Positions 1 through 7,975 of a stretch of 64,000 nt of DNA are shown here, piece after piece. The notes below the pieces were generated by a model, which saw only the letters and a list, made by a program, of their open reading frames with translations, ran no database searches and was not told the origin of the DNA. This stretch comes from Bacteroides sp. GM023 (GTDB lineage Bacteria; Bacteroidota; Bacteroidia; Bacteroidales; Bacteroidaceae), in NCBI RefSeq assembly GCF_014750685.1, contig NZ_JAAXGE010000002.1, positions 930,001 to 994,000 of the forward strand, given 5' to 3'. Within the stretch, counting starts at the first letter, position 1. Every line of letters starts with the position of its first letter. The translations under genes were made by a program, and so were the position numbers.

Positions 1-147
1 AGCCTGAGAGTCTATGTAGCCGGAACCAACCTGCTGACATTCACACCACTGGATGATTATGACCCTGAGAAAAAAAGTGATGACTTGCGTAATGACGTAC
101 ATCCGAATACAAAAACTTATTCATTTGGTATTAATGTTAAATTCTAA
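1..147 (+). CDS. SusC-like TonB-dependent outer-membrane transporter, C-terminal end only
   Basis: Only the last 48 codons lie in the window. The frame from base 1 reads into a typical SusC tail: a stretch with the motif AGTNLLTFTPLDDYDPE, then a final beta-strand ending GINVKF before TAA. Terminating in an aromatic residue after alternating hydrophobic positions is the usual outer-membrane barrel signal. SusC proteins import oligosaccharides with TonB energy. The SusD gene starts 14 bases downstream, as expected for a SusC/SusD pair. The rest of the gene is left of the window, so specificity cannot be judged. Confidence 0.85.
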   Translation, partial: SLRVYVAGTNLLTFTPLDDYDPEKKSDDLRNDVHPNTKTYSFGINVKF

Positions 148-161
148 ACAGATTGATTATT

Positions 162-1754
162 ATGAAATTAATAAATAAATATATTGGTTTGACTCTGTTG
201 TCGGGAGCATTACTGACCTCTTGTTCCGACAGTTTTCTCCAGAGAGACTCTTTGACGGAATCTTCCTCTTCCACTTTCTGGCAGACGCCTAATGATGCCA
301 TGATGGCACTGACTGCCTGCTATGACGGGCTGCAAAGCAACCAGCTTTATAACTCCGACCAATACAGCCTCGGCCCTTTGTATATGGATTGTATTTCCGA
401 CAATGGCGGTCATTTCAACTGGAGTGGCTGGATGGAAGGCTATGATATGGCTATGGGTATTCACAACCCGAGTTCATCGGTCATCGGCTCATACTGGAAA
501 GACTGCTATGAAGTAATAAGCAGATGCAACTTGCTCATAGCAAACATTGATAGAGTAAGTATGAGCAAGGAGGACATCGCCTGCTACAAAGCGGAAGCCA
601 TCACTATACGTGCTTTAATGTACATCAACCTGACTACTACTTATCAGGATGTTCCTTACTTGACAGAACCGCTTACATTGGAAAATTCGGAATGTGAGAA
701 AAGTACTCGTGAATACATTGTAGGAGCGGTGATGGCAGACTTGAAAACTATAGCTACCGATCTTCCGCCTACGGCAGCATTGGGACGTATTACTCGTGGA
801 GCCTGCTATGCTCTGTTGGGACGTATGGCATTGTATAACGAAAAATGGGATGAAGCTATCGCTGCTTATAAAGAAGTGCAGAAGTTAGGCTATTCCATAG
901 ATCCGAGCTATGCTGACCTTTTCACCACCAAAGGACAAAATTCATCGGAGATTATTTTCTCTGTTCGCTATGAAGGTCCCGGAAAAGACGAAGGTGCGGC
1001 ATTCAACGCCCATTGGAATACTCCGCTTGAAGCACTGAACGGTACTATCGACCTGGCTGACGCCTATTATGTGGCGAATACCGGAGAAAAAACAACAGAC
1101 ACGAATTACGGTGAAATGACAGATGGCAAATTAGACGTATCCAAGCCTAACGCAGCGCATTTTGCGAACCGTGACCCGCGTCTGTATACTACGCTTTTCG
1201 TTCCCGGTATGAAGTGGAATGGTAAAGGTGGTGAAGGCAACTGGTATGGCGGTGCGGCTGCGTCATTCTCTACAGTATATGTCATGAAGTATTTCGACCC
1301 GACGGATACCGGAAATTCATGGGATAACGGTCAGGACTTTTATGTCGTAAGATATGCGGAAGTTCTTCTTTCACTGGCTGAAGCATTGGTTCAGAAAGGT
1401 GGATATGATGAAAGCGCGGTTATGTCGCTGATTAATGAAGTGCGTCAACGTGCGGATGTGGATATGCCCAGGGTGCAGGATGTAGAAGGCACAGGACTTA
1501 CTAAAGATGCGCTGTTGGATATCATTAAGCATGAACGTCGCGTAGAACTGGCATTTGAAGGATTGCGCCTGTTCGATGTATATCGCTGGAAAGAATTGGA
1601 CAAAGCGGTTGCCAACATCGAAAAAGAACGTACATCATTGGGACTGGGCTATGAAGCGCGTCAGTACAATGGCGAACGTGATTATGTATGGCCTATTCCT
1701 ACCGGTGAATTGGACACAAACAAAGCATTGCTTCAACATGAGCTTTGGAAGTAA
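162..1754 (+). CDS. SusD/RagB-like surface glycan-binding lipoprotein
   Basis: 530 residues. The N-terminus is a lipoprotein signal with the lipobox cysteine in TSCSDS. It is followed by the SusD start (LTESSSSTFWQTPNDAMMALTACYDGL), TPR-like helices (KAEAITIRALMYINL), and the family C-terminus: YAEVLLSLAEAL, then HERRVELAFEGLRLFDVYRWKEL. SusD proteins bind glycan at the cell surface and cap the partner SusC barrel, here the truncated one just upstream. I chose ATG 162 over an in-frame TTG at 153 because the signal peptide begins there. The first 23 bases of the gene are identical to those of the SusD gene at 25770. Substrate unknown. Confidence 0.93.
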   Translation: MKLINKYIGLTLLSGALLTSCSDSFLQRDSLTESSSSTFWQTPNDAMMALTACYDGLQSNQLYNSDQYSLGPLYMDCISDNGGHFNWSGWMEGYDMAMGIHNPSSSVIGSYWKDCYEVISRCNLLIANIDRVSMSKEDIACYKAEAITIRALMYINLTTTYQDVPYLTEPLTLENSECEKSTREYIVGAVMADLKTIATDLPPTAALGRITRGACYALLGRMALYNEKWDEAIAAYKEVQKLGYSIDPSYADLFTTKGQNSSEIIFSVRYEGPGKDEGAAFNAHWNTPLEALNGTIDLADAYYVANTGEKTTDTNYGEMTDGKLDVSKPNAAHFANRDPRLYTTLFVPGMKWNGKGGEGNWYGGAAASFSTVYVMKYFDPTDTGNSWDNGQDFYVVRYAEVLLSLAEALVQKGGYDESAVMSLINEVRQRADVDMPRVQDVEGTGLTKDALLDIIKHERRVELAFEGLRLFDVYRWKELDKAVANIEKERTSLGLGYEARQYNGERDYVWPIPTGELDTNKALLQHELWK

Positions 1755-1843
1755 CAACCGGAGCTAATAACAAAAAAGGATGGTCAAACATTATTTGGAT
1801 ATTGCTTGTATCATCCTTTTTTTTCATCAAAAACTATATTACC

Positions 1844-3373
1844 ATGAGAATAAAAATCCGAAAAAAGAGTTTGTCCCAATGTATCCTTTTGCTGTTTTCA
1901 GTTCTGATGATTTCCTGTTCATCTGACGCAGGGAGATGCTACTATATGGATGCTACAAACGGGAATGATGCCAATGACGGACTGTCTACTGATAAAGCCT
2001 GGAAAAGTTTGGAACGGGCGAAGTTGGTAACATTCCGGCCGGGCGAGAAATTGCTGCTCAAGCGCGGAGAGATATTCGGAGGCGAATTGGAAGTTACCGG
2101 TAAGGGAACTTCCGCACAACCGGTTATAGTGGATGCCTATGGCGAAGGCGACAAACCTTGCATCGTGGGAAACGACACGTCATTATATGCCATGCGGGTA
2201 TTCAACTCCGATTATGTGACAGTACAAAATATAGAGATTGTAAATACAGGCAGAAAACCATTGCCCGGACGTACCGGATTGAAGGTTGAATGCCGGGATT
2301 ATGGCGTATCACGCAATATTAGGATTCATAATCTGATGATTCGGGATGTCAATGGTTCATTGGTGAAAGAACTGGGCGGCGGTTCCGGCATCTATATCGT
2401 GAATGGCGGAGACTCGGTTGCTTCCCGTTTCGATAGCCTGATGATAGAGAATTGTCATATATTGCGGTGTGCCCGTAATGCCATGATATGGAGCGGTTAC
2501 TATGACCGCAGTAACTGGCATCCCAGCAAACATACGATTGTACGGAATAATCTGATAGAACAAGTGCCGGGAGACGGCATCGTACCGATAGGCTGTGACA
2601 GTACCCTTATCGAATATAATGTGATGCGTGATTGCCCGGAAGTCCTTCCTGCGACAGAAGCGGCAGCGGGCATTTGGCCTTGGAGTTGCGATAACACAAT
2701 TATCCAGTTTAATGAAGTCAGCGGACACAAGGCACCGTGGGATGCGCAGGGCTTTGACTGTGATTATAACAGCACAAACACACTTATCCAATATAATTAT
2801 AGCCATGACAACTACGGTGGCATGGTGTTGGTTTGCGATTCCGGAGAGAGAGGTTTCAGCGTCGGAAATAAAAATAGCATAGTACGTTATAATATTAGTA
2901 TCGGTGACGGTATTCGTCCTAATGAGACTCGTGCCGGAATGTTTTCCCCCGGCATCCATGTAGCAGGCCCTGTGAAGAATACATTGATTGAACGGAATAT
3001 CGTTCATCTCAACGCCAAACCTTCTGCGGCAATAGACCGGAGTATGATCGTTTCCGATTCCTGGAATGGTTATGCTGATAGTACATTCTTTAAAAAGAAT
3101 ATCTTTTATACGGCAGAAACGAGTCAATTTGCAATGACTGAATCAACAAACAACCATTTTAATGATAACTGGTATTTAGGCAATTACCGGAAGCTGCCTT
3201 CCGACGGAACACTGAAAACGTCTAATGTCCTGTATCAACAGAAAGTGCTGGATGTCGATAAAAACGGTTATCAGGGATTATACACTCTGATGGATGAATG
3301 TCAGGCCGGCGGTGAGACTTGTCATTTTGTAAATAAGGAATCCATAGAAGATTTCTTTGCCAATATGGAATAA
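1844..3373 (+). CDS. right-handed parallel beta-helix lipoprotein of a PUL
   Basis: 509 residues. The start is set to ATG 1844, where a basic lipoprotein signal begins (lipobox at ISCSSD); the open frame runs further upstream to 1745 but overlaps the SusD end. The mature protein opens with YYMDATNGNDANDGLSTDKAWKSLE, a common entry to extracellular beta-helix proteins. It continues with many PbH1-like turns such as NIEIVN, NLMIRDVNG, NTIIQFNEVSG and NTLIQYNYSHDNYGGM. This fold occurs in polysaccharide lyases (PL1, PL6, PL9) and glycosidases such as GH28. I cannot assign a catalytic residue or family. It closes the SusCD cluster at the left edge, so a role in glycan cleavage or binding is inferred. 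Confidence 0.8.
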   Translation: MRIKIRKKSLSQCILLLFSVLMISCSSDAGRCYYMDATNGNDANDGLSTDKAWKSLERAKLVTFRPGEKLLLKRGEIFGGELEVTGKGTSAQPVIVDAYGEGDKPCIVGNDTSLYAMRVFNSDYVTVQNIEIVNTGRKPLPGRTGLKVECRDYGVSRNIRIHNLMIRDVNGSLVKELGGGSGIYIVNGGDSVASRFDSLMIENCHILRCARNAMIWSGYYDRSNWHPSKHTIVRNNLIEQVPGDGIVPIGCDSTLIEYNVMRDCPEVLPATEAAAGIWPWSCDNTIIQFNEVSGHKAPWDAQGFDCDYNSTNTLIQYNYSHDNYGGMVLVCDSGERGFSVGNKNSIVRYNISIGDGIRPNETRAGMFSPGIHVAGPVKNTLIERNIVHLNAKPSAAIDRSMIVSDSWNGYADSTFFKKNIFYTAETSQFAMTESTNNHFNDNWYLGNYRKLPSDGTLKTSNVLYQQKVLDVDKNGYQGLYTLMDECQAGGETCHFVNKESIEDFFANME

Positions 3374-3396
3374 AAACATTGTTTTCAGGAATATCA

Positions 3397-3439
3397 AACA
3401 TTCTTTTATTAACAAACATCTTTTATTGACAAACATCTT
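3397..3439. repeat. short A/T-rich direct repeat
   Basis: About two and a half imperfect copies of a 17-18 base unit (AAACATCTTTTATTGAC and variants) lie directly after the beta-helix stop region and before the hairpin at 3445. Function unknown; it could be simple slippage. Confidence 0.45.
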
Positions 3440-3444
3440 GCCAT

Positions 3445-3501
3445 GTCTGTAAGCCATCCCCCCGGTGTATCTTTAATGCTCTATACCGATGGCTTACAGA
3501 C
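3445..3501. terminator. hairpin between convergent genes
   Basis: A perfect 14-bp inverted repeat (3445-3458 with 3488-3501, arm GTCTGTAAGCCATC) lies between the beta-helix gene (+) and the HU-like gene (-). The loop is 29 bases and holds a second short pairing (GGTGTA/TATACC). There is no strong T-tract, so this could be a terminator in both directions or another structured element. Confidence 0.55.
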
Positions 3502-3524
3502 AGTGGCAGTTTGTCAATGACCTG

Positions 3525-4133
3525 TCATTCCATCGTCTTTGCGTAAACTACCAGTTTCCCTGCCCCGTAGCGCATCAACACCCCTTTCTCAATAAAAGCA
3601 TTCAACTCATTTATAGCCCGTTTCTTGTCATGCCCTGTCAAACGGCAATAATCGGCACGGGTCAGACAAGGATGTTTCCTGAGATACTCATTAACTATAG
3701 TTAGACACTCCTCTTCACTACGCCCTTTCCCATGCGAACGGTTGAAAGACTCTCCACGTTCCAGTCTCATTTGCCAACCCACTTCCTTTTTGAATTGAGT
3801 GCCCGGACGGAAATTGATATTCTTTAGTTTGATAGATTGTGCATGTACATCCTCTTTCTTCATGGCAGGAGGCCCTTGCAAGGAAACAGAAAAGTAACCG
3901 ATGTCACCAAGCTCCACAACCCATCCGTTGGCAAGTAAATCTCTCAACTCGTTTTGAAAAGACTGCATGGCACCTGATAGTAAGCTGCGGCTTATTCCGG
4001 TGAATTTGTGTACACGATCCAGAAATTCGTTCTGGTCAATAGTTCCATTGATAACTACACGGGGATGGAGTGGCTGTTGCTCGCCTGTTTGCTGAATATC
4101 AGGCGTTTCGTAAAGGTCGTAACGTATGCTCAT
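3525..4133 (-). CDS. HU-family DNA-binding protein with extra C-terminal domain
   Basis: 202 residues. Positions about 1-125 resemble the Bacteroides HU-like (HU-HIG) family: an N-terminal strand with YDLYETP, then NGTIDQNEFLDRVHKFTGISRSLLSGAMQ and the strand pair ELGDIGYFSVSLQGPPAM. Canonical HU is about 90 residues, so this protein has an added C-terminus. Residues about 140-202 look like a small helical, possibly winged-helix domain (LTRADYCRLTGHDKKRAINELNAFIEKGVLMRYG). It may bind or bend DNA. It stands alone on the minus strand, divergent from the lipoprotein gene at 4450, with the palindrome array 4211-4298 between them. Autoregulation through the array is speculation. Confidence 0.82.
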   Translation of the reverse strand: MSIRYDLYETPDIQQTGEQQPLHPRVVINGTIDQNEFLDRVHKFTGISRSLLSGAMQSFQNELRDLLANGWVVELGDIGYFSVSLQGPPAMKKEDVHAQSIKLKNINFRPGTQFKKEVGWQMRLERGESFNRSHGKGRSEEECLTIVNEYLRKHPCLTRADYCRLTGHDKKRAINELNAFIEKGVLMRYGAGKLVVYAKTME

Positions 4134-4210
4134 TTGCGTGATTGTATTATGTAGGCATATTTATATATCCGTTTGCCTGTCCGGATGTGATTCATTCGCT
4201 GTTTTTATTT

Positions 4211-4298
4211 CGTTCCACTATAGTTATCTTTGCGTTCAACTATAGTGGAACGCAAGGTCAACTATAGTCTACTTTGCGTTCCACTATAGTCGAACGAA
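4211..4298. repeat. four tandem 22-bp units, each a 20-bp palindrome (array 1)
   Basis: The 316-base gap 4134-4449 holds four copies of ACTATAGT at 4217, 4239, 4261 and 4283, spaced exactly 22 bases apart. Consensus unit: CGTTCCACTATAGTGGAACG plus two bases, a perfect 20-bp palindrome in consensus. Units 2 and 4 form a perfect 17-bp inverted repeat (4239-4255 with 4274-4290) around the diverged unit 3. A promoter -7 match (TATCTTTG, 4225-4232) lies inside unit 1, pointing at the lipoprotein gene. Spacing near two helical turns puts all units on one DNA face. The same design recurs at 38140-38205. I see nothing else in the rest of the gap. Confidence 0.9.
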
Positions 4299-4449
4299 GT
4301 AATATCAGGCAACAAAAGTAATAAGATTAGTGAGAAAAAGAAATAAAAACAGCATAGATAATAATTCCTACAGGAATCCATCGCTCCGTTTTTTAATAAA
4401 TTAGCTAGAAGTATGGTATTTATTGGTAAAGAACACTTATTTTTGCAGC

Positions 4450-6354
4450 ATGTTACAGTTTGAGAATCAAAAGATAAAACAAATAGTACGCAAGGTGCTT
4501 CCGGTAGTAACGCTGGTAGTCATGCTATATTCCTGCGCCAGTATCGGGCGACCGGACGGGGGACCTTATGATGAGACTCCACCCCGTTTCATAGGCAGTA
4601 ATCCTGCTGCCGGGGCTATAAATAATGAAAGAACGAAAGTTTCTTTGCTGTTTGACGAATTTATAAAGTTGGAGAAAGCGACCGAGAAAGTGGTTGTTTC
4701 CCCACCACAGATACAGCAACCCGAAATCAAGGCTTCAGGAAAGCGAATACAGGTGAACCTGCTCGATTCTTTGAAACCTAATACAACCTATACCATTGAC
4801 TTCTCGGATGCCATTGTCGATAATAATGAAGGCAATCCGTTGGGCAACTTTGCGTTTACCTTCTCTACCGGTGCGCAGATTGATACGATGGAAGTATCGG
4901 GAACCATACTCGATGCCTCTAACCTCGAACCTATCAAAGGTATCCTGGTCGGACTGCATTCCAACCTGAACGATTCGGCTTTCAATAAGCTGCCTTTCGA
5001 CCGTGTGGCACGTACAGATAGTCGCGGGCGATTCTCTATTCGTGGTATAGCTCCCGGCAAGTATCGTATATACGGACTGATGGATGCCGACCAGAACTTT
5101 ACTTTCAATCAGAAGAGCGAGATGATTGCTTTCCATGATTCGCTGATTATCCCTCGCATGGAAGAACGTATCCGCATGGATACGGCTTGGGTGGATTCAC
5201 TGACCTATGACACGATTGTTGAGAAGAAATATATGCACTATTTGCCGGATGATGTCATTCTCCGGGCTTTCAAGGAACTGAACTATTCGCAATATCTTAT
5301 CAAGTCCGAGAGACTTGTTCCGCAGAAGTTTACTTTCTATTTTGCAGGTAAGGCGGACACTTTGCCTGTGCTGAAAGGGTTGAACTTCGATGAAAAGGAT
5401 GCTTTTGTCATTGAGAAGAACCAGCGGAACGATACGATTCATTATTGGGTGAAGGATTCTTTGCTCTTCAAGCAGGATACTCTTGCCATGAGTCTGACTT
5501 ATCTTTATACGGATACCTTGAATCAGTTAGTACCCCGCACGGATACGCTGAATCTGGTTTCGAAACAGAAGTATAAGAAAGACGAACCGGAGAAGAAGAA
5601 AAAGAAGAAAAAGAAAGATGAAGAGGAAGAACCGGAACCGACGAAATTCTTACCGGTGAATGTCAGCGCGCCTTCGTCGATGGATGTATATGGCTATATA
5701 TCCTTGAACTTTGAGGAACCGATAGCCAGCTTTGACAGTACGGCTATTCATCTGCGACAGAAGGTAGATACGCTTTGGCAGGACGTGCCGTTTGAGTTTG
5801 GACAGGATTCTCTGAATCTGAAGAAGTTTAATCTGCTTTATGATTGGGAGCCAACTTTTGAATATGAGTTCTCGGTAGACTCGACAGCTTTTCATGGCAT
5901 ATACGGGCTGTTTACCGATAAAATCAAACAAGGCTTCAAGGTGCGCAGTGAAGATGAATACTTCACGCTTCATTTCAATGTGACGGGAGCGGATTCTCTG
6001 GCATTCGTAGAATTACTTGACGCACAGGACAAAGTTGTTCGCAGGCGGCGCGTGGAGAAAGATGGAATGGTGGATTTCTACTTCCTGAATCCGGGAAAAT
6101 ATGCCGCCAGGCTGATAAACGACACAAATGGAAACGGAGAATGGGACACGGGGGACTTTGCAAAAGGCTTGCAACCGGAAGCGGTCTTCTATTATCCGAC
6201 CATATTAGAGTATAAAGCGTTGTGGGACGTGACACAACCATGGGATATTCATGCGACCCCTGTGGATAAACAGAAACCGGATGAGCTTAAAAAACAAAAA
6301 CCAGATGAAGACAAGAAGAAAAAAGATCGAAATAGCCAGAACAGGCGGCGCTAG
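4450..6354 (+). CDS. large Ig-like (Big_5-type) cell-envelope lipoprotein
   Basis: 634 residues from ATG 4450 (an in-frame TTG lies at 4423). Lipoprotein signal with lipobox YSCAS. Residues about 25-130 match the bacterial Ig-like Big_5 pattern: GGPYDETPPRFIGSNPAAGA, LLFDEFIKLE and LKPNTTYTIDFSDAIVD. A carboxypeptidase-regulatory-like beta-sandwich follows (DSRGRFSIRGIAPGKYRIYGLMDADQN). Near residue 385 there is a lysine run then an acidic run (KKKKKKKKDEEEEPEP), and the C-terminus is again Lys/Arg-rich. Such proteins are widespread in Bacteroidetes; the function is unknown. Its last 50 bases overlap the DUF3108 gene, implying co-transcription. Confidence 0.8.
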   Translation: MLQFENQKIKQIVRKVLPVVTLVVMLYSCASIGRPDGGPYDETPPRFIGSNPAAGAINNERTKVSLLFDEFIKLEKATEKVVVSPPQIQQPEIKASGKRIQVNLLDSLKPNTTYTIDFSDAIVDNNEGNPLGNFAFTFSTGAQIDTMEVSGTILDASNLEPIKGILVGLHSNLNDSAFNKLPFDRVARTDSRGRFSIRGIAPGKYRIYGLMDADQNFTFNQKSEMIAFHDSLIIPRMEERIRMDTAWVDSLTYDTIVEKKYMHYLPDDVILRAFKELNYSQYLIKSERLVPQKFTFYFAGKADTLPVLKGLNFDEKDAFVIEKNQRNDTIHYWVKDSLLFKQDTLAMSLTYLYTDTLNQLVPRTDTLNLVSKQKYKKDEPEKKKKKKKKDEEEEPEPTKFLPVNVSAPSSMDVYGYISLNFEEPIASFDSTAIHLRQKVDTLWQDVPFEFGQDSLNLKKFNLLYDWEPTFEYEFSVDSTAFHGIYGLFTDKIKQGFKVRSEDEYFTLHFNVTGADSLAFVELLDAQDKVVRRRRVEKDGMVDFYFLNPGKYAARLINDTNGNGEWDTGDFAKGLQPEAVFYYPTILEYKALWDVTQPWDIHATPVDKQKPDELKKQKPDEDKKKKDRNSQNRRR

Positions 6355-7174
6355 CTTTCGCCGTAGTCTGATAATTGGACTTATGGCATTACTGATGGGA
6401 ATTTTCGCCCTTCCCGCCAGTGCCCAATGTGAGGCGAAGAATGACGCGTTTCAATCCGGCGAACATGTGATGTATGATTTGTACTTCAACTGGAAGTTTG
6501 TCTGGGTGAAAGCCGGACTTGCCAGTCTGACGACCAATGCGACTACCTACCATTCGGAACCGGCATACCGTATCAACCTGCTTGCCTTAGGCAGTAAACG
6601 TGCGGATTTCTTTTTCAAGATGCGCGACACGCTGACTTGCGTGATTGGCGAGAAACTGGAGCCCCGTTATTTCCGTAAAGGCGCCGAGGAAGGAAAGCGC
6701 TATACAGTAGATGAGGCTTGGTTTTCTTATAAAAACGGGCTGTGCTTTGTCAATCAGAAACGTACGTACCGGGATGGGGCATTTGATGAATCGGAAGCAA
6801 GTGATAGTCGTTGTATATATGATATGCTGAGTATTCTTGGACAGGCGCGTTCTTACGATCCTGCCGATTATAAGGTAGGGGATAAGATTAAGTTCCCAAT
6901 GGCTACCGGTCGTAAAGTGGAAGAACAAACGCTTATCTATCGTGGAAAAGAAAATGTGAAGGCGGAGAATGGAGTTACATATCGCTGCCTGATATTCTCA
7001 TTGGTCGAATATGATAAGAAAGGAAAGGAAAAGGAAGTGATTACTTTCTTTGTCACAGATGACCAGAATCATCTTCCGGTTCGTTTGGATTTGTTCCTCA
7101 ATTTTGGTTCGGCAAAGGCGTTCCTGAATGATGTTCGGGGGAATCGCCATCCGTTGACTTCTATTGTAAAATAA
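6305..7174 (+). CDS. DUF3108 domain protein, exported
   Basis: 289 residues from ATG 6305. In-frame ATGs also lie at 6251 and 6281, but all overlap the upstream gene. A signal peptide (RRSLIIGLMALLMGIFALPASA) precedes GEHVMYDLYFNWKFVWVKAGLASL, the hallmark start of DUF3108, and the later VTDDQNHLPVRLDLFLNFGSAKAFL fits the family end. DUF3108 proteins are envelope beta-rich proteins of unknown function. The overlap with the preceding lipoprotein gene suggests translational coupling and a shared role in the envelope. The gene ends at the long hairpin 7175-7252. Confidence 0.8.
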   Translation: MKTRRKKIEIARTGGASFRRSLIIGLMALLMGIFALPASAQCEAKNDAFQSGEHVMYDLYFNWKFVWVKAGLASLTTNATTYHSEPAYRINLLALGSKRADFFFKMRDTLTCVIGEKLEPRYFRKGAEEGKRYTVDEAWFSYKNGLCFVNQKRTYRDGAFDESEASDSRCIYDMLSILGQARSYDPADYKVGDKIKFPMATGRKVEEQTLIYRGKENVKAENGVTYRCLIFSLVEYDKKGKEKEVITFFVTDDQNHLPVRLDLFLNFGSAKAFLNDVRGNRHPLTSIVK

Positions 7175-7252
7175 GATTAGTCAAGATACAATCAGGTGCG
7201 GATTTCACGGCTTACTCTGTGAAATTCGCACTTGATTGTATCTTGGCTAATC
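7175..7252. terminator. 34-bp-stem hairpin between convergent genes
   Basis: Arms 7175-7208 and 7219-7252 pair over 34 positions with three mismatches, each of which can be a G-U wobble in RNA on one strand. The loop is 10 bases. It starts at the DUF3108 stop codon and ends 20 bases before the thioesterase stop, so it probably terminates both transcripts. The stem is far longer than a normal intrinsic terminator. Confidence 0.8.
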
Positions 7253-7272
7253 TATTTTACTGTGATTCCTCT

Positions 7273-7683
7273 TTATTTTTCTATCTCAAAAGGCACTTTC
7301 TGTTCTTTCCTGAATACGCTGGATTCAAAAGTAGCAATCAGCTCTCCATTCTGATTAGTAATATCTACCTGATAGCACCCTGTACTTCGGCCGATATAAC
7401 GTTCGCGTGCTTCGGCATAAAGAGTGTCGCCCGGTCCGCTGGCACGTACGAAAGTGATGGTGGAGGAAAGGGAAAAAGCAAGTGTGCCGTGTGAATTGGC
7501 TGCTGCGGCAAGTGCGAGATCCGCTAATGTAAAGATAGCTCCTCCTTGTGTACGGGCTCCTGCATTCAGATGTTCGGGTTTTATTTCCAATTTGGCTTTG
7601 CTGTATCCTTCGCGTACTTCCAGCAGTACTATACCTGCGTTTTCTGCGAATATGTCATTCTTAAAAAACTCTTGTGCGGTCAT
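7273..7683 (-). CDS. PaaI-family hotdog-fold thioesterase
   Basis: 136 residues, the usual length for single-domain hotdog thioesterases. The sequence GARTQGGAIFTLADLALAAAANSHG matches the PaaI/YbgC-like active-site helix region (the family pattern has an N/H-G-G and an acidic residue in the helix). The strands SLSSTITFVRASGPGDTLYAEARERYIGRSTGCYQVDITNQNGELIATF fit the rest of the fold. It would hydrolyse an acyl- or aryl-CoA thioester; the substrate is not predictable. It is a single gene, convergent with DUF3108 and not part of the PUL downstream. Confidence 0.87.
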   Translation of the reverse strand: MTAQEFFKNDIFAENAGIVLLEVREGYSKAKLEIKPEHLNAGARTQGGAIFTLADLALAAAANSHGTLAFSLSSTITFVRASGPGDTLYAEARERYIGRSTGCYQVDITNQNGELIATFESSVFRKEQKVPFEIEK

Positions 7684-7877
7684 AATTATTTATAGTTTGA
7701 AAATTCTTGTATTGACACCTTTTTGTACAATTGTTTCATGCTTGGGCATGTCTTCTTTTGTGAATACAAAGATAGGCTTATTTATTCACATTTGACTGGT
7801 CGTGAGGCCGAAGTTTTTGGCAAACTATTCCAAATGTTTCAAAGTATGGAAGGATAAAATGAAGAATTCCTATATTG

Positions 7878-7945
7878 AAAAAAAGAAGGATGTCTCATTA
7901 TTCGTGTTGAACGAGTAATGATAGGGGGAACATCTCTTCTTTTTT
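7878..7945 (-). terminator. terminator downstream of the DUF2264 gene
   Basis: A nested hairpin. The outer A-rich/T-rich arms 7878-7893 and 7930-7945 pair (AAAGAAGGATGT-like with ACATCTCTTCTTT), and inner arms 7896-7905 and 7911-7920 pair with one wobble. On the minus strand it lies 30 bases after the DUF2264 stop and ends in a T-run (A-run on the plus strand), as expected for intrinsic termination. The rest of the 292-base gap 7684-7975 shows nothing I can name. Confidence 0.65.
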
Positions 7946-7975
7946 ATACTTGTTATTAAAGGTCGATATATGCGT

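Noticed and set aside
2357..3127. 256-codon open frame on the minus strand inside the beta-helix gene
   Set aside because: No family features, no start context, and the plus strand encodes a complete lipoprotein with beta-helix repeats.
3694..3701. Fifth ACTATAGT as part of array 1
   Set aside because: It lies about 520 bases away inside the HU-like coding sequence, out of the 22-bp register and without the outer CGTT/AACG; probably chance.
4211..4298. CRISPR array
   Set aside because: The period is 22 bases with no unique spacers, units are palindromes, and no cas gene is near. The same holds for 38140-38205.
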